From positions 186,001-250,000 of the forward strand of contig CALMFC010000005.1 in NCBI GenBank assembly GCA_937863415.1: a stretch of 64,000 bases of DNA, read 5' to 3'. The DNA is from an uncultured bacterium (GTDB taxonomy: Bacteria > Patescibacteriota > Saccharimonadia > Saccharimonadales > Saccharimonadaceae). The notes under the pieces were generated by a model. The model was not told where the DNA came from and ran no database searches. It worked only from the letters and a program-made list of their open reading frames with translations. Positions 37,232 through 43,708 of this stretch are shown here, piece after piece (position 1 is the first letter of the stretch; each line of letters starts with the position of its first letter). Made by a program: the position numbers and the translations under genes.

Positions 37232-37408
37232 CTAGGGATATATTGTATGTAGAGTACCGTGACCAATCTTTTGCACCTGAGTGATACTATCAAGTTCGCG
37301 TTGGATATCTGGTCGAAGATTGTATTCATAATCCTGCAACACTTTGGTTTCTGATGAGTTTTGTGTAGATTGGTCCTCTTGATCTCTTTGTATGTCACTT
37401 TCTATCAT
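37232..37408 (-). CDS. Small 58-residue protein upstream of the operon
   Basis: 58 residues from the ATG at 37408, chosen because AAAGGAG lies 8 nt upstream. The peptide is hydrophilic and acidic (MIESDIQRDQEDQSTQ) with the end KIGHGTLHTIYP, has no Cys, and is not a membrane protein. It has its own consensus promoter. No terminator is visible before the operon promoter, so read-through is possible. It could be a small regulator or, speculatively, a substrate peptide for the operon enzymes; nothing in its sequence proves either. Confidence 0.55.
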   Translation of the reverse strand: MIESDIQRDQEDQSTQNSSETKVLQDYEYNLRPDIQRELDSITQVQKIGHGTLHTIYP

Positions 37409-37453
37409 AGCGACTACTCCTTTACTACGACTGAAGACATAATATTGCAAATA

Positions 37454-37482
37454 TTAATACAACACCTATGTATAATTGTCAA
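37454..37482 (-). promoter_or_regulatory. Promoter of the 58-residue ORF
   Basis: Minus-strand TTGACA (37482-37477), 17-bp spacer, TATTAA (37459-37454). The expected start near 37447 leaves a 38-nt leader with a good ribosome site, so this should be one of the stronger promoters in the window. Confidence 0.65.
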
Positions 37483-37561
37483 CTGACGAACGGTGTGACG
37501 CTTTAAGTTTACACATAAAGCACTTGCCAATTGCCACGGTTTATCGTATTTTATAGATAGC

Positions 37562-37972
37562 ATGAAAATAAAACAAACAATCAAAAAAATCTTGTTACCG
37601 ATGGCGCTATTTGTTGGTGTCATTGGGTTTGTAGCCTCCCCCGCTATTGTTTCGGCAGCTGGGAACAAAGGCTGTGAAACTGATACGGTTATTATCTCTT
37701 GTAATAATGTAAACACCGACGATAAAGGAATTCAAAATACTGGACTGTGGAGTATATTGCTGACCGTAATCAATATATTAACCGCAGGTGTCGGTATATT
37801 AGCAGTTGGCGGTATTGTGTACGGATCAATTTTGTACGCTAGCGCGGGTGGTAGCGCCGAGCAGGTTAAAAAGGCTATGACGGTGTTTACAAACGTGGTA
37901 ATTGGCATAGTAGCCTATGCGGCGATGTATGCGTTCTTGAACTTTATTATCCCAGGCGGAATATTTAATTAG
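37562..37972 (+). CDS. Type IV secretion pilin-like protein 1
   Basis: 136 residues: signal peptide (about 1-30, ending VSA-A), a short external segment with a Cys pair, and two membrane helices (about 60-85 and 100-122). The link between helices, YASAGGSAEQVKKAM, is the SGG-x4-xxAK pattern shared by all six pilin-like proteins in this window and matches TrbC/VirB2-type T4SS pilins of CPR bacteria. First of five tandem genes. The following gene begins 4 bp downstream. Confidence 0.75.
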   Translation: MKIKQTIKKILLPMALFVGVIGFVASPAIVSAAGNKGCETDTVIISCNNVNTDDKGIQNTGLWSILLTVINILTAGVGILAVGGIVYGSILYASAGGSAEQVKKAMTVFTNVVIGIVAYAAMYAFLNFIIPGGIFN

Positions 37973-37976
37973 TATT

Positions 37977-38438
37977 ATGAAAAGAATTAAACCACTAATA
38001 ATAACTCTGACACTAGCGATGATAGTAAGCACGGGTATACTAGCCGTAGCATCACCCAAAACGGCCATGGCGGCCGATGCAGCTACGGCTAAACAGCCGT
38101 GTGCCGGTGAGGATTTTTTGGGATTTCCTGTTTGGTATAGAGGGGTTATCAATAAGTCTACTTGTAATATTGAGGTTCCTGCCGAGGATAAGGGTGGAGT
38201 GTCCAAGTTTGTTTGGCAGATTGTATTAAACATTATCGATATACTGCTACGAGTTGTGGGATATATATCTGTATTCTTCATTTTGTACGGTGGCTTCCAG
38301 TTTATTACCAGCCAGGGTTCGCCAGATGGAGCCGCCAAGGCTCGACAGACTATTATGAATGCTGTAATTGGCTTGGTTGTATCGCTAGTTTCAGTTGCAA
38401 TTGTAAACTTGGTAATAATTGATGGGTTATTAAAATAA
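37977..38438 (+). CDS. Type IV secretion pilin-like protein 2
   Basis: 153 residues: signal peptide (about 1-35), an external segment of about 45 residues with three Cys, and two membrane helices around the loop TSQGSPDGAAKARQTI, a diverged form of the SGG...AK pattern. The stop overlaps the next start (ATAATG). It is the longest of the set and may have a minor or tip role, which is inference. Confidence 0.72.
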   Translation: MKRIKPLIITLTLAMIVSTGILAVASPKTAMAADAATAKQPCAGEDFLGFPVWYRGVINKSTCNIEVPAEDKGGVSKFVWQIVLNIIDILLRVVGYISVFFILYGGFQFITSQGSPDGAAKARQTIMNAVIGLVVSLVSVAIVNLVIIDGLLK

Positions 38439-38737
38439 TGAATATTACAAATAAATTTATGGCCGAAGTAATAAAAATTGATGCTGGCGCTCACAACATT
38501 CCAACACTAGGCGCGAATAGCCTATTTGCAAATGGGTTGAACTTGATTTACTTTGCTGCTGGGACAGTGGCTGTGATAATTATTATTGTTGCAGGATTTA
38601 TGTACGCGACATCTGGTGGCAATGCCGCTAATATTACCAAAGCAAAGAATGCATTGATGTACGCGGTCATCGGATTAGTTGTTGTGGCGCTGGCGTTTGT
38701 TATTACTCAATTTGTTATCGGGAGGTTTCAACAGTGA
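38438..38737 (+). CDS. Type IV secretion pilin-like protein 3 (no signal peptide)
   Basis: 99 residues with two membrane helices (about 35-57 and 72-94) and the loop ATSGGNAANITKAKNAL. Unlike its neighbours it has no signal peptide; the first 30 residues are polar. It overlaps its neighbours on both sides by 1-4 bp. Confidence 0.75.
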   Translation: MNITNKFMAEVIKIDAGAHNIPTLGANSLFANGLNLIYFAAGTVAVIIIIVAGFMYATSGGNAANITKAKNALMYAVIGLVVVALAFVITQFVIGRFQQ

Positions 38738-39105
38738 AAAAATTAAAACAAATAATAGTAGTGCTAGGCATAATTACTGGATTTAGCATGGTGGCTATGC
38801 CGACAGTTGGTGCGGTTGATATTTATCAAGGTTGTACCGGCACAGAAACTAATGCGCTCTGTGGGTCCAAGGGAGATGACGCAAATAAGTTTATTAAAAC
38901 TTTGGTTGATACACTACTGTTCATACTAGGTGCAATATCGGTGCTGGTTATTATTATCGCTGGCATAATGTACGCTACATCTGGTGGTGAAGCGGCTAAC
39001 ATAAAACGCGCCAAGGACATGTTAATGTATGCCATTATTGGGTTAGTCGTGGCTCTGCTGGCATATGCGATTGTTAATTTTGTGTTGACCCAGGTAGGAA
39101 AATAG
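38734..39105 (+). CDS. Type IV secretion pilin-like protein 4
   Basis: 123 residues from a GTG that overlaps the upstream TGA, with GGAGG 8 nt upstream. Signal peptide (about 1-28), a short Cys-containing external segment, and two helices around ATSGGEAANIKRAKDML. The C-terminal helix MYAIIGLVVALLAYAIVNFV is almost shared with copies 5 and 6. Confidence 0.78.
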   Translation: MKKLKQIIVVLGIITGFSMVAMPTVGAVDIYQGCTGTETNALCGSKGDDANKFIKTLVDTLLFILGAISVLVIIIAGIMYATSGGEAANIKRAKDMLMYAIIGLVVALLAYAIVNFVLTQVGK

Positions 39106-39189
39106 ATGAGTAAAATATTGAATCTGCTATTAACAACTGGTGCGATATCTGTTATAAAAGAAGCAAGAACTAATGAAAGGAAACATGTA

Positions 39190-39585
39190 ATGAGAAAATC
39201 GATTAAATTAGCGCTTGCCGGACTGATGCTAGTCCCTGTGCTTGCGTTTGGAGCGGCTATGTCGGCTCCTGGCGTGTCTGCACAGTCGGATTTGGGTGGA
39301 ATTCGCGGTGGTGTTGACGTCACTAAGTCTAACGATCAGCCATCTACACTGTTTGGAGATGGTGGCGTATTTACAAATATAATAAACATCGCTTTATTTA
39401 TTATAGGTGCCCTAGCGGTATTGATGCTGATTATCGGAGGTATTCGCTATACAGTGTCTGGTGGCGATACGGCCGCAGTAACAGCAGCCAAGAACACGAT
39501 TTTATATGCGATTATCGGTATTATCGTCGCAATCCTGGCCTACGCTATCGTTAACTTCGTCTTGGTTAACCTAGCATCTAGCTAG
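39190..39585 (+). CDS. Type IV secretion pilin-like protein 5
   Basis: 131 residues from the ATG at 39190, preceded by AAAGGAAA; an in-frame ATG at 39106 would add 28 residues before an evident signal peptide and is rejected. Signal peptide (about 1-35), then NGVDV/GGVDVTKSNDQPSTLFGDGGVF and two helices around TVSGGDTAAVTAAKNTI. It closely resembles the isolated copy at 42151-42564. A terminator follows. Confidence 0.8.
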   Translation: MRKSIKLALAGLMLVPVLAFGAAMSAPGVSAQSDLGGIRGGVDVTKSNDQPSTLFGDGGVFTNIINIALFIIGALAVLMLIIGGIRYTVSGGDTAAVTAAKNTILYAIIGIIVAILAYAIVNFVLVNLASS

Positions 39586-39603
39586 TAACTATTGATTGAT
39601 ATT

Positions 39604-39632
39604 AAACCCCGCCTATATCGGCGGGTTTTATA
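39604..39632 (+). terminator. Terminator of the pilin operon
   Basis: Stem AAACCC(C)GCC / GGCGGGTTT with loop TATATC and a following TTATAATTT. Confidence 0.8.
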
Positions 39633-39641
39633 ATTTAGGCA

Positions 39642-39676
39642 AATAAATACGACCTCGTTATGAGGCCGTATTTATT
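39642..39676. terminator. Bidirectional terminator between pilins and Hsp20
   Basis: Stem AATAAATACG-(A)-CCTC / GAGG-(C)-CGTATTTATT with loop GTTAT; A/T tracts flank it on both sides, so it can serve the convergent Hsp20 gene. Confidence 0.75.
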
Positions 39677-39692
39677 GATCGCTGGTTTTTGT

Positions 39693-40163
39693 TTATTGAA
39701 CCTGGATTTTCTTGGCCTGTTCTTGGCGAATCTTGTTAAAGCTGATTGTTAGTACGCCGTCTTTTAAGACTGCTTCAACTTCGTCTTCTTTGACGCTAAC
39801 AGGTAGTGCTAGGGTGCGGTTAAATTCGCCCCAGTAACATTCCTGGATATGCCAGTTGATCGCATCAGTATCGTCACCGCTTGATAGCGTGCCGCTGATG
39901 GTCAAGATGCCGTCGCTGATGCTAACATCAAGCTCTTCTTTGTTGACGCCCGCAGTACGAGCTTTGACAACTAACTTGTCCTCAGTCTCGTAAACATCAA
40001 CTGCTAATTGCCCTGGGAACTCTTCTTCGTTTTCGTCCCAAGTTTCTTCGGTGGCCACAACGGCTGTTGCACCAGAATTATCTGATGACATGTCGTCGTC
40101 GTTCAGAAAAGCTGCTGCCAGCTCATCCTCGATTAGTAAATCGTCATTTTGTTTCCGGGCCAT
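39693..40163 (-). CDS. Small heat shock protein (Hsp20/alpha-crystallin)
   Basis: 156 residues from the ATG at 40163, with GGAGG 6 nt upstream. A variable acidic N-terminal part (about 1-50) is followed by an alpha-crystallin domain (about 52-150): VDVYETEDKLVVKARTAGVN, LDVSISDGILTISGTL, the FNRTLALPVSV strand and the conserved AVLKDGVLTISF near the C terminus (A-x-x-x-n-G-v-L motif). It holds unfolding proteins in soluble form. A promoter TTGATT-17-TATAAT lies upstream on the minus strand. Confidence 0.93.
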   Translation of the reverse strand: MARKQNDDLLIEDELAAAFLNDDDMSSDNSGATAVVATEETWDENEEEFPGQLAVDVYETEDKLVVKARTAGVNKEELDVSISDGILTISGTLSSGDDTDAINWHIQECYWGEFNRTLALPVSVKEDEVEAVLKDGVLTISFNKIRQEQAKKIQVQ

Positions 40164-40269
40164 GATATCCTCCACTTTCTCTAGGCTCTATTGACAAATA
40201 GTCCCTCACATTATAACTAACATATACAGTATAATCAACCATACAAGTGGCCTAAACGTAAAAATCACA

Positions 40270-40935
40270 ATGTTAGATATATTGATGTCTTTTATAGCTC
40301 CACACTACTGTTCTGGATGTGGTTTAGTCGGCAGTTCGTTATGCGATAATTGTAAATATGACATCATTGACGAGCTAAAAATCACGTGTTTATTGTGTAA
40401 ACGGCCATGTGGGTCGTCCGGAGTCTGTAAACAGTGTTCGGACGTATTTGAGCGGGCTTGGTGTGTCGGAAACCGCGATGGAGTTTTGCAACGTTTGGTA
40501 GGATTATACAAATTCGAACGAATGCGTTCGGCATATAGGGTTTTGGGTGATTTGATACTGGATCGGTTGCCCGATTTGCCTTTTAATACGGTTTTAGTGC
40601 CAGTTCCGACTGTTTCTGGTCACATTCGTGAGCGTGGCTATGACCATATGAGATTGATTGCGAGATATATTGCGAGGCGACGGAAACTAAGTGTTTCGTA
40701 TGCACTGTATCGTAAAACGCAGACCAAACAGCGTCAGGCAACTGCAAAACAGCGCGAGGTTCAAGCCAGGCGTGCGTTTGGCGTCAAAGGTGGCCTAGAC
40801 AGCAAGCAGACTTACCTATTAATAGATGACGTCGTAACGACCGGATCAACAATTAAATACGCCGCGAAAGCCCTACATGCGGCTGGCGCCAAACATATTT
40901 GGGTGGCTGTAATCGCCAGGCAAACGCTTGACTGA
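40270..40935 (+). CDS. comF: ComF-family phosphoribosyltransferase-like protein
   Basis: 221 residues. Two zinc-finger-like Cys pairs at the N terminus (YCSGCG, LCDNC, CLLCKRPCG, CKQC), then a PRTase fold with VLVPVPTVSGHIRERGYD and the PRPP loop YLLIDDVVTTGSTI (about residue 180). ComF supports DNA uptake in competent bacteria. Its presence beside type IV pilin-like genes is consistent with uptake of DNA, though the pilins here are of secretion type. Confidence 0.92.
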   Translation: MLDILMSFIAPHYCSGCGLVGSSLCDNCKYDIIDELKITCLLCKRPCGSSGVCKQCSDVFERAWCVGNRDGVLQRLVGLYKFERMRSAYRVLGDLILDRLPDLPFNTVLVPVPTVSGHIRERGYDHMRLIARYIARRRKLSVSYALYRKTQTKQRQATAKQREVQARRAFGVKGGLDSKQTYLLIDDVVTTGSTIKYAAKALHAAGAKHIWVAVIARQTLD

Positions 40936-40949
40936 CATTATTCTTAGAA

Positions 40950-40955
40950 TATACT
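40950..40955 (+). promoter_or_regulatory. -10 box of the LAGLIDADG gene and tRNA-Ser(UGA)
   Basis: TATACT lies 7 nt before the ATG at 40963 with no ribosome site. Because no other promoter is evident before the tRNA at 41941, the endonuclease gene and the tRNA may share this transcript. Confidence 0.5.
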
Positions 40956-40962
40956 TAATAGT

Positions 40963-41955
40963 ATGAAAAGGGCGAAACTTAGTAAAGATAGCCTAAAGAT
41001 CTTGTTCGATGCCTTAGAAGAAAACGGACATAACATGAATACCCTAGCAACTCTATTAGGTTTTCACCCTAGAACTGTGCGAGACTGGAGTAGTGGCAGG
41101 TTCACCATTCCAATAGATACATTAGATATTCTTGTGGGCGTTGCCAATATCAATCCTGAGTCGTTAATAATACAAATTTTGCCTGCTTGGTGGCAAACAA
41201 GTCGTGCTGGTAAGATTGGTGGAAGTGCCTACTTTGCAAAATACGGTGCACTCGGTACTGTCGATAGTAGGAGTTTTGCGGGTTACACGTCGTACAACAG
41301 GCGTAAATCTATTGAAGGTGACATTTTTCAAAAGAAAGAAATCATCAAGCCTGATGAATCGTGTGAACTAGCTGAATTTATTGGAATAATGATTGGCGAC
41401 GGGCATGTTAATGAATATCAAGCCTCGGTGGCATTAGATATTAAGACAGATATTGAATATTGCAAATTTGTGGCGGACACCATCAGAAACCTATTTAGGA
41501 TTGAACCTACCTTTCAAAGAAGACCAAAGAACGGATGTATTAATATCGTAGTTTCCTCTGTAAAATTTACAGACTTGCTCGTTGCATTAGGTTTACCGAG
41601 GGGTGATAAAATTAAAGGTGGTCTTGATGTACCAGATTGGATATCTGACAATTTGGATTACTCGATAGCCTGTTTACGAGGCATATTCGATACGGATGGA
41701 TCCATATTCCAAGAAATTCATAGAGTTAAAGATAAGATATACGCTTATCCAAGAATGACATTTACAAGTTATTCTGAACCACTTAGGGAGAGTATTTACA
41801 GAATATTAAGCGAAGTTGAAGTTAGCGTAAAGATGCGAAGTGATCGCAATGTAAATATTGAGCGATTTACAGATATAGACAAATACTTTAGAATAATCGG
41901 GAGTAGCAATCCGAAACACATCCGTCGGTTTGTTGCGTTTGGAGGAGTCGGATAG
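40963..41955 (+). CDS. HTH + LAGLIDADG homing endonuclease-like protein ending inside a tRNA gene
   Basis: 330 residues. The first ~70 form a helix-turn-helix-like region (LATLLGFHPRTVRDWSSGRF). Two LAGLIDADG helices are visible: LAEFIGIMIGDGHVN (about 138-152) and IACLRGIFDTDGSIF (about 234-248), each ending in the catalytic-type Gly-Asp-Gly or Thr-Asp-Gly. That makes it a double-motif monomeric nuclease, probably active by motif. There is no intron or intein around it. The last five codons and the stop TAG lie within the acceptor stem and D-arm of tRNA-Ser(UGA) (41941-41955). This is unusual because RNase P cleavage at 41941 would remove the end of the coding sequence. Confidence 0.85.
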   Translation: MKRAKLSKDSLKILFDALEENGHNMNTLATLLGFHPRTVRDWSSGRFTIPIDTLDILVGVANINPESLIIQILPAWWQTSRAGKIGGSAYFAKYGALGTVDSRSFAGYTSYNRRKSIEGDIFQKKEIIKPDESCELAEFIGIMIGDGHVNEYQASVALDIKTDIEYCKFVADTIRNLFRIEPTFQRRPKNGCINIVVSSVKFTDLLVALGLPRGDKIKGGLDVPDWISDNLDYSIACLRGIFDTDGSIFQEIHRVKDKIYAYPRMTFTSYSEPLRESIYRILSEVEVSVKMRSDRNVNIERFTDIDKYFRIIGSSNPKHIRRFVAFGGVG

Positions 41956-42030
41956 TGGTTTATTCCACCTGTCTTGAAAACAGGCAGGTCAGCAATGGCC
42001 TCGGGAGTTCGAATCTCCCCTCCTCCGCCA
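41941..42030 (+). tRNA. tRNA-Ser(UGA)
   Basis: 90 nt with acceptor pair GGAGGAG/CTCCTCC, anticodon stem CCTGT/ACAGG and loop CTTGAAA (anticodon TGA, reads UCA and other UCN), long variable arm, T-arm GGAGTTCGAATCTCC and encoded CCA. Its first 15 nt also encode the end of the LAGLIDADG protein. Confidence 0.92.
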
Positions 42031-42061
42031 GATTAAGAAATGACCTTTTTGGTCATTTTTT
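42013..42061 (+). repeat. 49-bp direct repeat, copy 1 (tRNA-Ser end plus terminator)
   Basis: Covers the last 18 nt of tRNA-Ser(UGA) and the following terminator hairpin. It matches 43597-43645 at 48 of 49 positions (G versus A after CCA). The two copies start 1584 bp apart and enclose a pilin-like gene, a nuclease gene and tRNA-Ser(GCU). Confidence 0.85.
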
Positions 42062-42062
42062 A
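42037..42062 (+). terminator. Terminator after tRNA-Ser(UGA)
   Basis: Stem AAATGACC / GGTCATTT with loop TTTTT and a T run. An inverted echo of the T-arm (TGAGATACGAAC at 42075-42086) and a second small hairpin CTTTTGC-gta-GCAAAAG (42095-42111) follow. Confidence 0.8.
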
Positions 42063-42150
42063 ATTTGTTTGGGTTGAGATACGAACCCGTGGTACTTTTG
42101 CGTAGCAAAAGTTAAGGAGTTCGGTGTAGTTCTGTGAATCAAAAATGTGT

Positions 42151-42564
42151 TTATATGTTTGTTCCACTACCATCAGAACCGGGTACTAGCGTGGTAAGAA
42201 CAAAGTTTATGACTGCATATGCTAAAAGCGCAATTACTAAACCGACAATTGCGTACAAAATCGTATTCTTGGCGGCCGTAACGGCGGTTTGGTTGCCACC
42301 CGAGACAACATAACGTATTCCACCTATGATCAGCATCAGAACGCTAAGAGCGCCGACGATAAACAGTAAAATATTTGCTACTGTGTTAAAGATACCATCG
42401 ACTCCAAACAAATTAGTTGGTTGGCCGTCGCCATGAGCTAAATCTACCCCGTTACGCAGGCTGAAATCCACTGCGGCCGAAACAGGAGCTGTAATCACAG
42501 TAAAAAACGCCATGCCGAGCATGGCTACCATTCCATAAATGCCTTTTTGGGTAATTTTACTCAC
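42151..42564 (-). CDS. Type IV secretion pilin-like protein 6 (isolated copy)
   Basis: 137 residues: signal peptide (about 1-31), NGVDLAHGDGQPTNLFGVDG, then two helices around VVSGGNQTAVTAAKNTI. It is closest to pilin-like protein 5 at 39190 but on the opposite strand and inside the segment bounded by 49-bp repeats. An AGGAG site lies 8 nt upstream of the start, and TATAAT lies further upstream. It may have moved with this segment. Confidence 0.8.
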   Translation of the reverse strand: MSKITQKGIYGMVAMLGMAFFTVITAPVSAAVDFSLRNGVDLAHGDGQPTNLFGVDGIFNTVANILLFIVGALSVLMLIIGGIRYVVSGGNQTAVTAAKNTILYAIVGLVIALLAYAVINFVLTTLVPGSDGSGTNI

Positions 42565-42647
42565 AAAACTCCTGACTATTACGCCATATAAATTAATTAT
42601 AGCAAATATCAGGCAATTAATCTAGTCCCTACATCTGTAGGCAAACT

Positions 42648-42671
42648 AAAAACTCCTCTAAAGGAGTTTTT
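42648..42671. terminator. Terminator, probably of the nuclease gene
   Basis: Perfect 10-bp stem AAAAACTCCT / AGGAGTTTTT with loop CTAA. It lies just downstream of the minus-strand nuclease gene. Confidence 0.75.
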
Positions 42672-42738
42672 ATTTGAAAGGTTCTGAATCTGCGTTGCAA
42701 CGCTGACGAGCCTTCAATGGGGATGATTATAGCATAAA

Positions 42739-43137
42739 TTACCTGAAAAATTCAACAACCTTACTATCTTTCGAGATGAATATCAATCGTTTAATAGATT
42801 TTATTATCTTGAACTGGTGTTCAACTTCTCTTCTAATTTTGGTTGCATGCATTTTTGATCTACCCGCGTAGATTATCACACTCCTTGATTGGTGAGAGGC
42901 TTGCTGTAACTGTCGTTGAATATTATTTTTTCCGGTTCCTTGTGGGCTTTTCAACTCCCACTCTACGCCATTTATTAGGAAGTCTGGCGTCGTGCGTTTT
43001 GATGTTAAGATAAATTCCACATTGGTTTTAAAGTGTACCGCTAATATTTTTGCAACTTTAATTTCATGCCACCTAGGGCTTGGCTTTAATCCTGTTGGTA
43101 TGATAATTTTGCCAGTGTTGTTAGGGTCAACTTTCAT
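42739..43137 (-). CDS. PD-(D/E)xK-type nuclease, CdiA-toxin-domain-like
   Basis: 132 residues with no signal. The core TTPDFLINGVEWELKSPQGT gives the Asp...Glu-x-Lys catalytic arrangement (about residues 50-68), followed by GKNNIQRQLQQASHQSRSVII; this resembles the C-terminal tRNase/DNase domain of contact-dependent inhibition toxins (CdiA_C). Here it stands alone with no delivery domain and no clear immunity gene beside it. TATAAT lies 11 nt before the ATG. Alternatives are a restriction-like or Holliday-junction-like nuclease. Location between two serine tRNA genes is suggestive if tRNA is the target, but that is inference. Confidence 0.55.
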   Translation of the reverse strand: MKVDPNNTGKIIIPTGLKPSPRWHEIKVAKILAVHFKTNVEFILTSKRTTPDFLINGVEWELKSPQGTGKNNIQRQLQQASHQSRSVIIYAGRSKMHATKIRREVEHQFKIIKSIKRLIFISKDSKVVEFFR

Positions 43138-43341
43138 TATCTGATTTGATTATAATACTTAGAATTACCTTAGCGTATATAAATAAATATTTATATTATA
43201 GTTACTAGAAACCACATCTGTTATATGCTACAATTATGTAGTTCCAAACAGATAAGTACTAAGGTGGCGTCTTGCGTGAAATGCGAATTCGTTAACAGTT
43301 TGCCAGCAGAAAGTACTTTGTTGTAGACAATTTAACCCTAC

Positions 43342-43434
43342 GGAGGGGTACCCAAGTGGCTTAAGGGGACGGTTTGCTAAATCGTTAGTCTGGGGAAACC
43401 TGGAGCGGGAGTTCGAATCTCCCCTCCTCCGCCA
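43342..43434 (+). tRNA. tRNA-Ser(GCU)
   Basis: 93 nt with acceptor GGAGGGG/CCCCTCC, anticodon stem ACGGT/ATCGT and loop TTGCTAA (anticodon GCT, reads AGC/AGU), long variable arm and encoded CCA. Its T-arm and 3' end are identical to those of tRNA-Ser(UGA). An extended -10-like TGCTACAAT lies about 110 bp upstream. Confidence 0.92.
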
Positions 43435-43475
43435 AATAAAAATGTCGACCGTCTGGTCGTCATTTTTATTTGGCC
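43432..43475 (+). terminator. Terminator hairpin that includes the tRNA CCA end
   Basis: GCCAAATAAAAATG-(T)-CGACC pairs with GGTCG-(T)-CATTTTTATTTGGC around the loop GTCT. The left arm begins with the encoded GCCA of tRNA-Ser(GCU), so the mature 3' end is base-paired in the precursor. The T-arm is also mirrored further out by TGAGATACGAACTCCCGC (43481-43498). Confidence 0.75.
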
Positions 43476-43577
43476 GGGGGTGAGATACGAACTCCCGCGG
43501 TTCGCTGTATAGCGAACGAGCGGGTGTCGGCGCAGTGAACGAAACGAAAAAGTGTTTACATTTTTTCGTGAGAGAAC

Positions 43578-43614
43578 GGAGGAGGCTTTAGCCGATATCT
43601 CCCCTCCTCCGCCA
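43578..43614 (+). pseudogene. tRNA-Ser remnant with deleted body
   Basis: GGAGGAG (43578-43584) and CTCCTCCGCCA (43604-43614) are the two acceptor strands of the serine tRNA, but only 19 nt separate them: the D-arm, anticodon and variable arms are missing. Its 3' part belongs to copy 2 of the 49-bp repeat. Confidence 0.7.
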
Positions 43615-43645
43615 AATTAAGAAATGACCTTTTTGGTCATTTTTT
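43597..43645 (+). repeat. 49-bp direct repeat, copy 2
   Basis: Matches 42013-42061 at 48 of 49 positions, including the tRNA acceptor end and the whole terminator, but is attached to a tRNA remnant instead of a complete tRNA. This is what a site-specific or homologous recombination event at the tRNA end would leave. Confidence 0.85.
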
Positions 43646-43708
43646 TACTTGCACCGGGGTCCAGTAAGTGTTTAAATTGCATTAGTATTTAATATATAAA
43701 GGGCATCT

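Noticed and set aside
31668-37408. Classical lanthipeptide or linaridin cluster with an EpiD-type decarboxylase
   Set aside because: The HFCD domain lacks the catalytic His, the small upstream peptide has no Cys, and no LanB/LanC/LanM-like gene is present.
39106-39189. Longer start for pilin-like protein 5
   Set aside because: It would put 28 residues before a clear signal peptide, while the ATG at 39190 has a proper ribosome site.
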